This document shows positions 61,974 through 62,500 of a DNA stretch of 62,500 bases, piece by piece. Position numbers and translations under genes: made by a program. The first letter of the stretch is position 1. Each line of letters starts with the position of its first letter. Under the pieces are notes generated by a model. The model was given only the letters and a program-made list of their open reading frames with translations, did no database searches and was not told the origin of the DNA. This DNA is from Chrysomallon squamiferum (Eukaryota > Mollusca > Gastropoda > Neomphalida > Peltospiridae): contig CM022673.1 of the NCBI GenBank assembly GCA_012295275.1, positions 9,575,788-9,638,287 of the forward strand, in the 5' to 3' direction.

Positions 61974-62500
61974 GTGCGTAAACCTGTTATTTGTTACAGC
62001 AGTTCATACCTGAAGTAAACCTGGAAGTAATAACCATTTACTGTTAAAGCTGGCTTATTAATATTGTCTTGATATATATTTTGCCATTGTCATTGTTTTG
62101 TATTTTAATGTTTGCTTTAGTATATATAAAAAAAAATGTAATGGATTAAGATTTTTTTAGCTAATGCAACAGACTTTTTCAGTTTCTTTTATTTTTAGTA
62201 ATAAATAATGATAATGTAATTACCAAGTCAGTAGATTGCAGAAATTGCAGAAAGATTGAATATATTTAAAATTCTCAAAAATTGAATTTAAATTTGAATT
62301 TAATCTTCTCCTTATTAATACTAAAATGTAAACTTCTCCTTATTAATATTTGAATTTAAAGTTCTTGTTAATATTTCAATTCAAACTTCTCATTATTAAC
62401 ATTTACATTTAAACTTCTCCTTATTAATATTTGAATTTAAAGTTCTTAAACATTTAAATTCAAACTTCACATTTAAACTTTAACATTGGCTTTCTGATTT
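61974..62500. other. Catenin intron start with degenerate tandem array
   Basis: From about 62260 to the window edge, AACTTCTCCTTATTAATATT recurs (62303, 62331, 62383, 62411, 62463), a period of about 26-28 bp or twice that. Confidence 0.65.

Overview
The window is AT-rich metazoan nuclear DNA with small exons, long introns, canonical GT-AG splice sites, a tRNA-derived SINE remnant and very many microsatellites (AAT, AAAT, GA, GT/CA and long A/T runs). The protein matches and the repeat style suggest a lophotrochozoan, most probably a mollusc (a cephalopod is plausible). That assignment is inference. There are no bacterial-type operons, CRISPR arrays or intact transposase genes.

Layout, all three genes on the + strand. 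(A) 1-1313 is the 3' part of a gene running in from the left: a large open exon for an acidic, Ser/Thr-rich, N-glycosylatable protein. It turns abruptly into a very Lys/Arg-rich tail with amphipathic segments and a furin-type RVKR site. It either stops at 1313 or is spliced at a phase-1 donor at 1291. (B) 6031-8651 is a complete four-exon gene assembled here by splice phase: signal peptide (6031-6120), a 37-nt microexon (6540-6576), a large acidic exon with an RKKR site (6810-8063) and a terminal exon with one thrombospondin type-1 repeat (8506-8651). The predicted precursor is 508 residues. Gene A and the main exon of gene B share a layout: acidic region, basic region, R-x-K-R, then a Ser-Gly phase-1 junction. 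They may be tandem paralogues or alternative upstream parts for one TSP1 exon. I do not recognise a named family for either.

(C) 19398-61973, continuing off the right edge, is a p120/delta-catenin gene (CTNND1/CTNND2/ARVCF/PKP4 family). Twelve exons can be placed: start codon and coiled coil (19444-26749), a conserved SSADE segment (37937-38100), an optional 36/45-nt microexon (42714), three exons for a long Asp/Pro/Tyr/Arg-rich disordered region with seven exact 30-bp repeats (48051-54776), a junction exon (55443-55672) and four armadillo-repeat exons (58132-61973). Exons fit in phase except at 55627-55630, where the assembled sequence lacks one base of a T run. Possible non-coding 5' exons lie near 11697 and at 16010-16122.

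The rest is intronic or intergenic sequence dominated by simple repeats, several degenerate minisatellites (periods about 27, 36, 42 and 60 bp), inverted repeats and one possible minus-strand coding exon (23123-23293) inside a catenin intron. Genes A and B would act outside the cell. The catenin would act at the cytoplasmic face of cadherin junctions. Nothing ties them functionally beyond adjacency.
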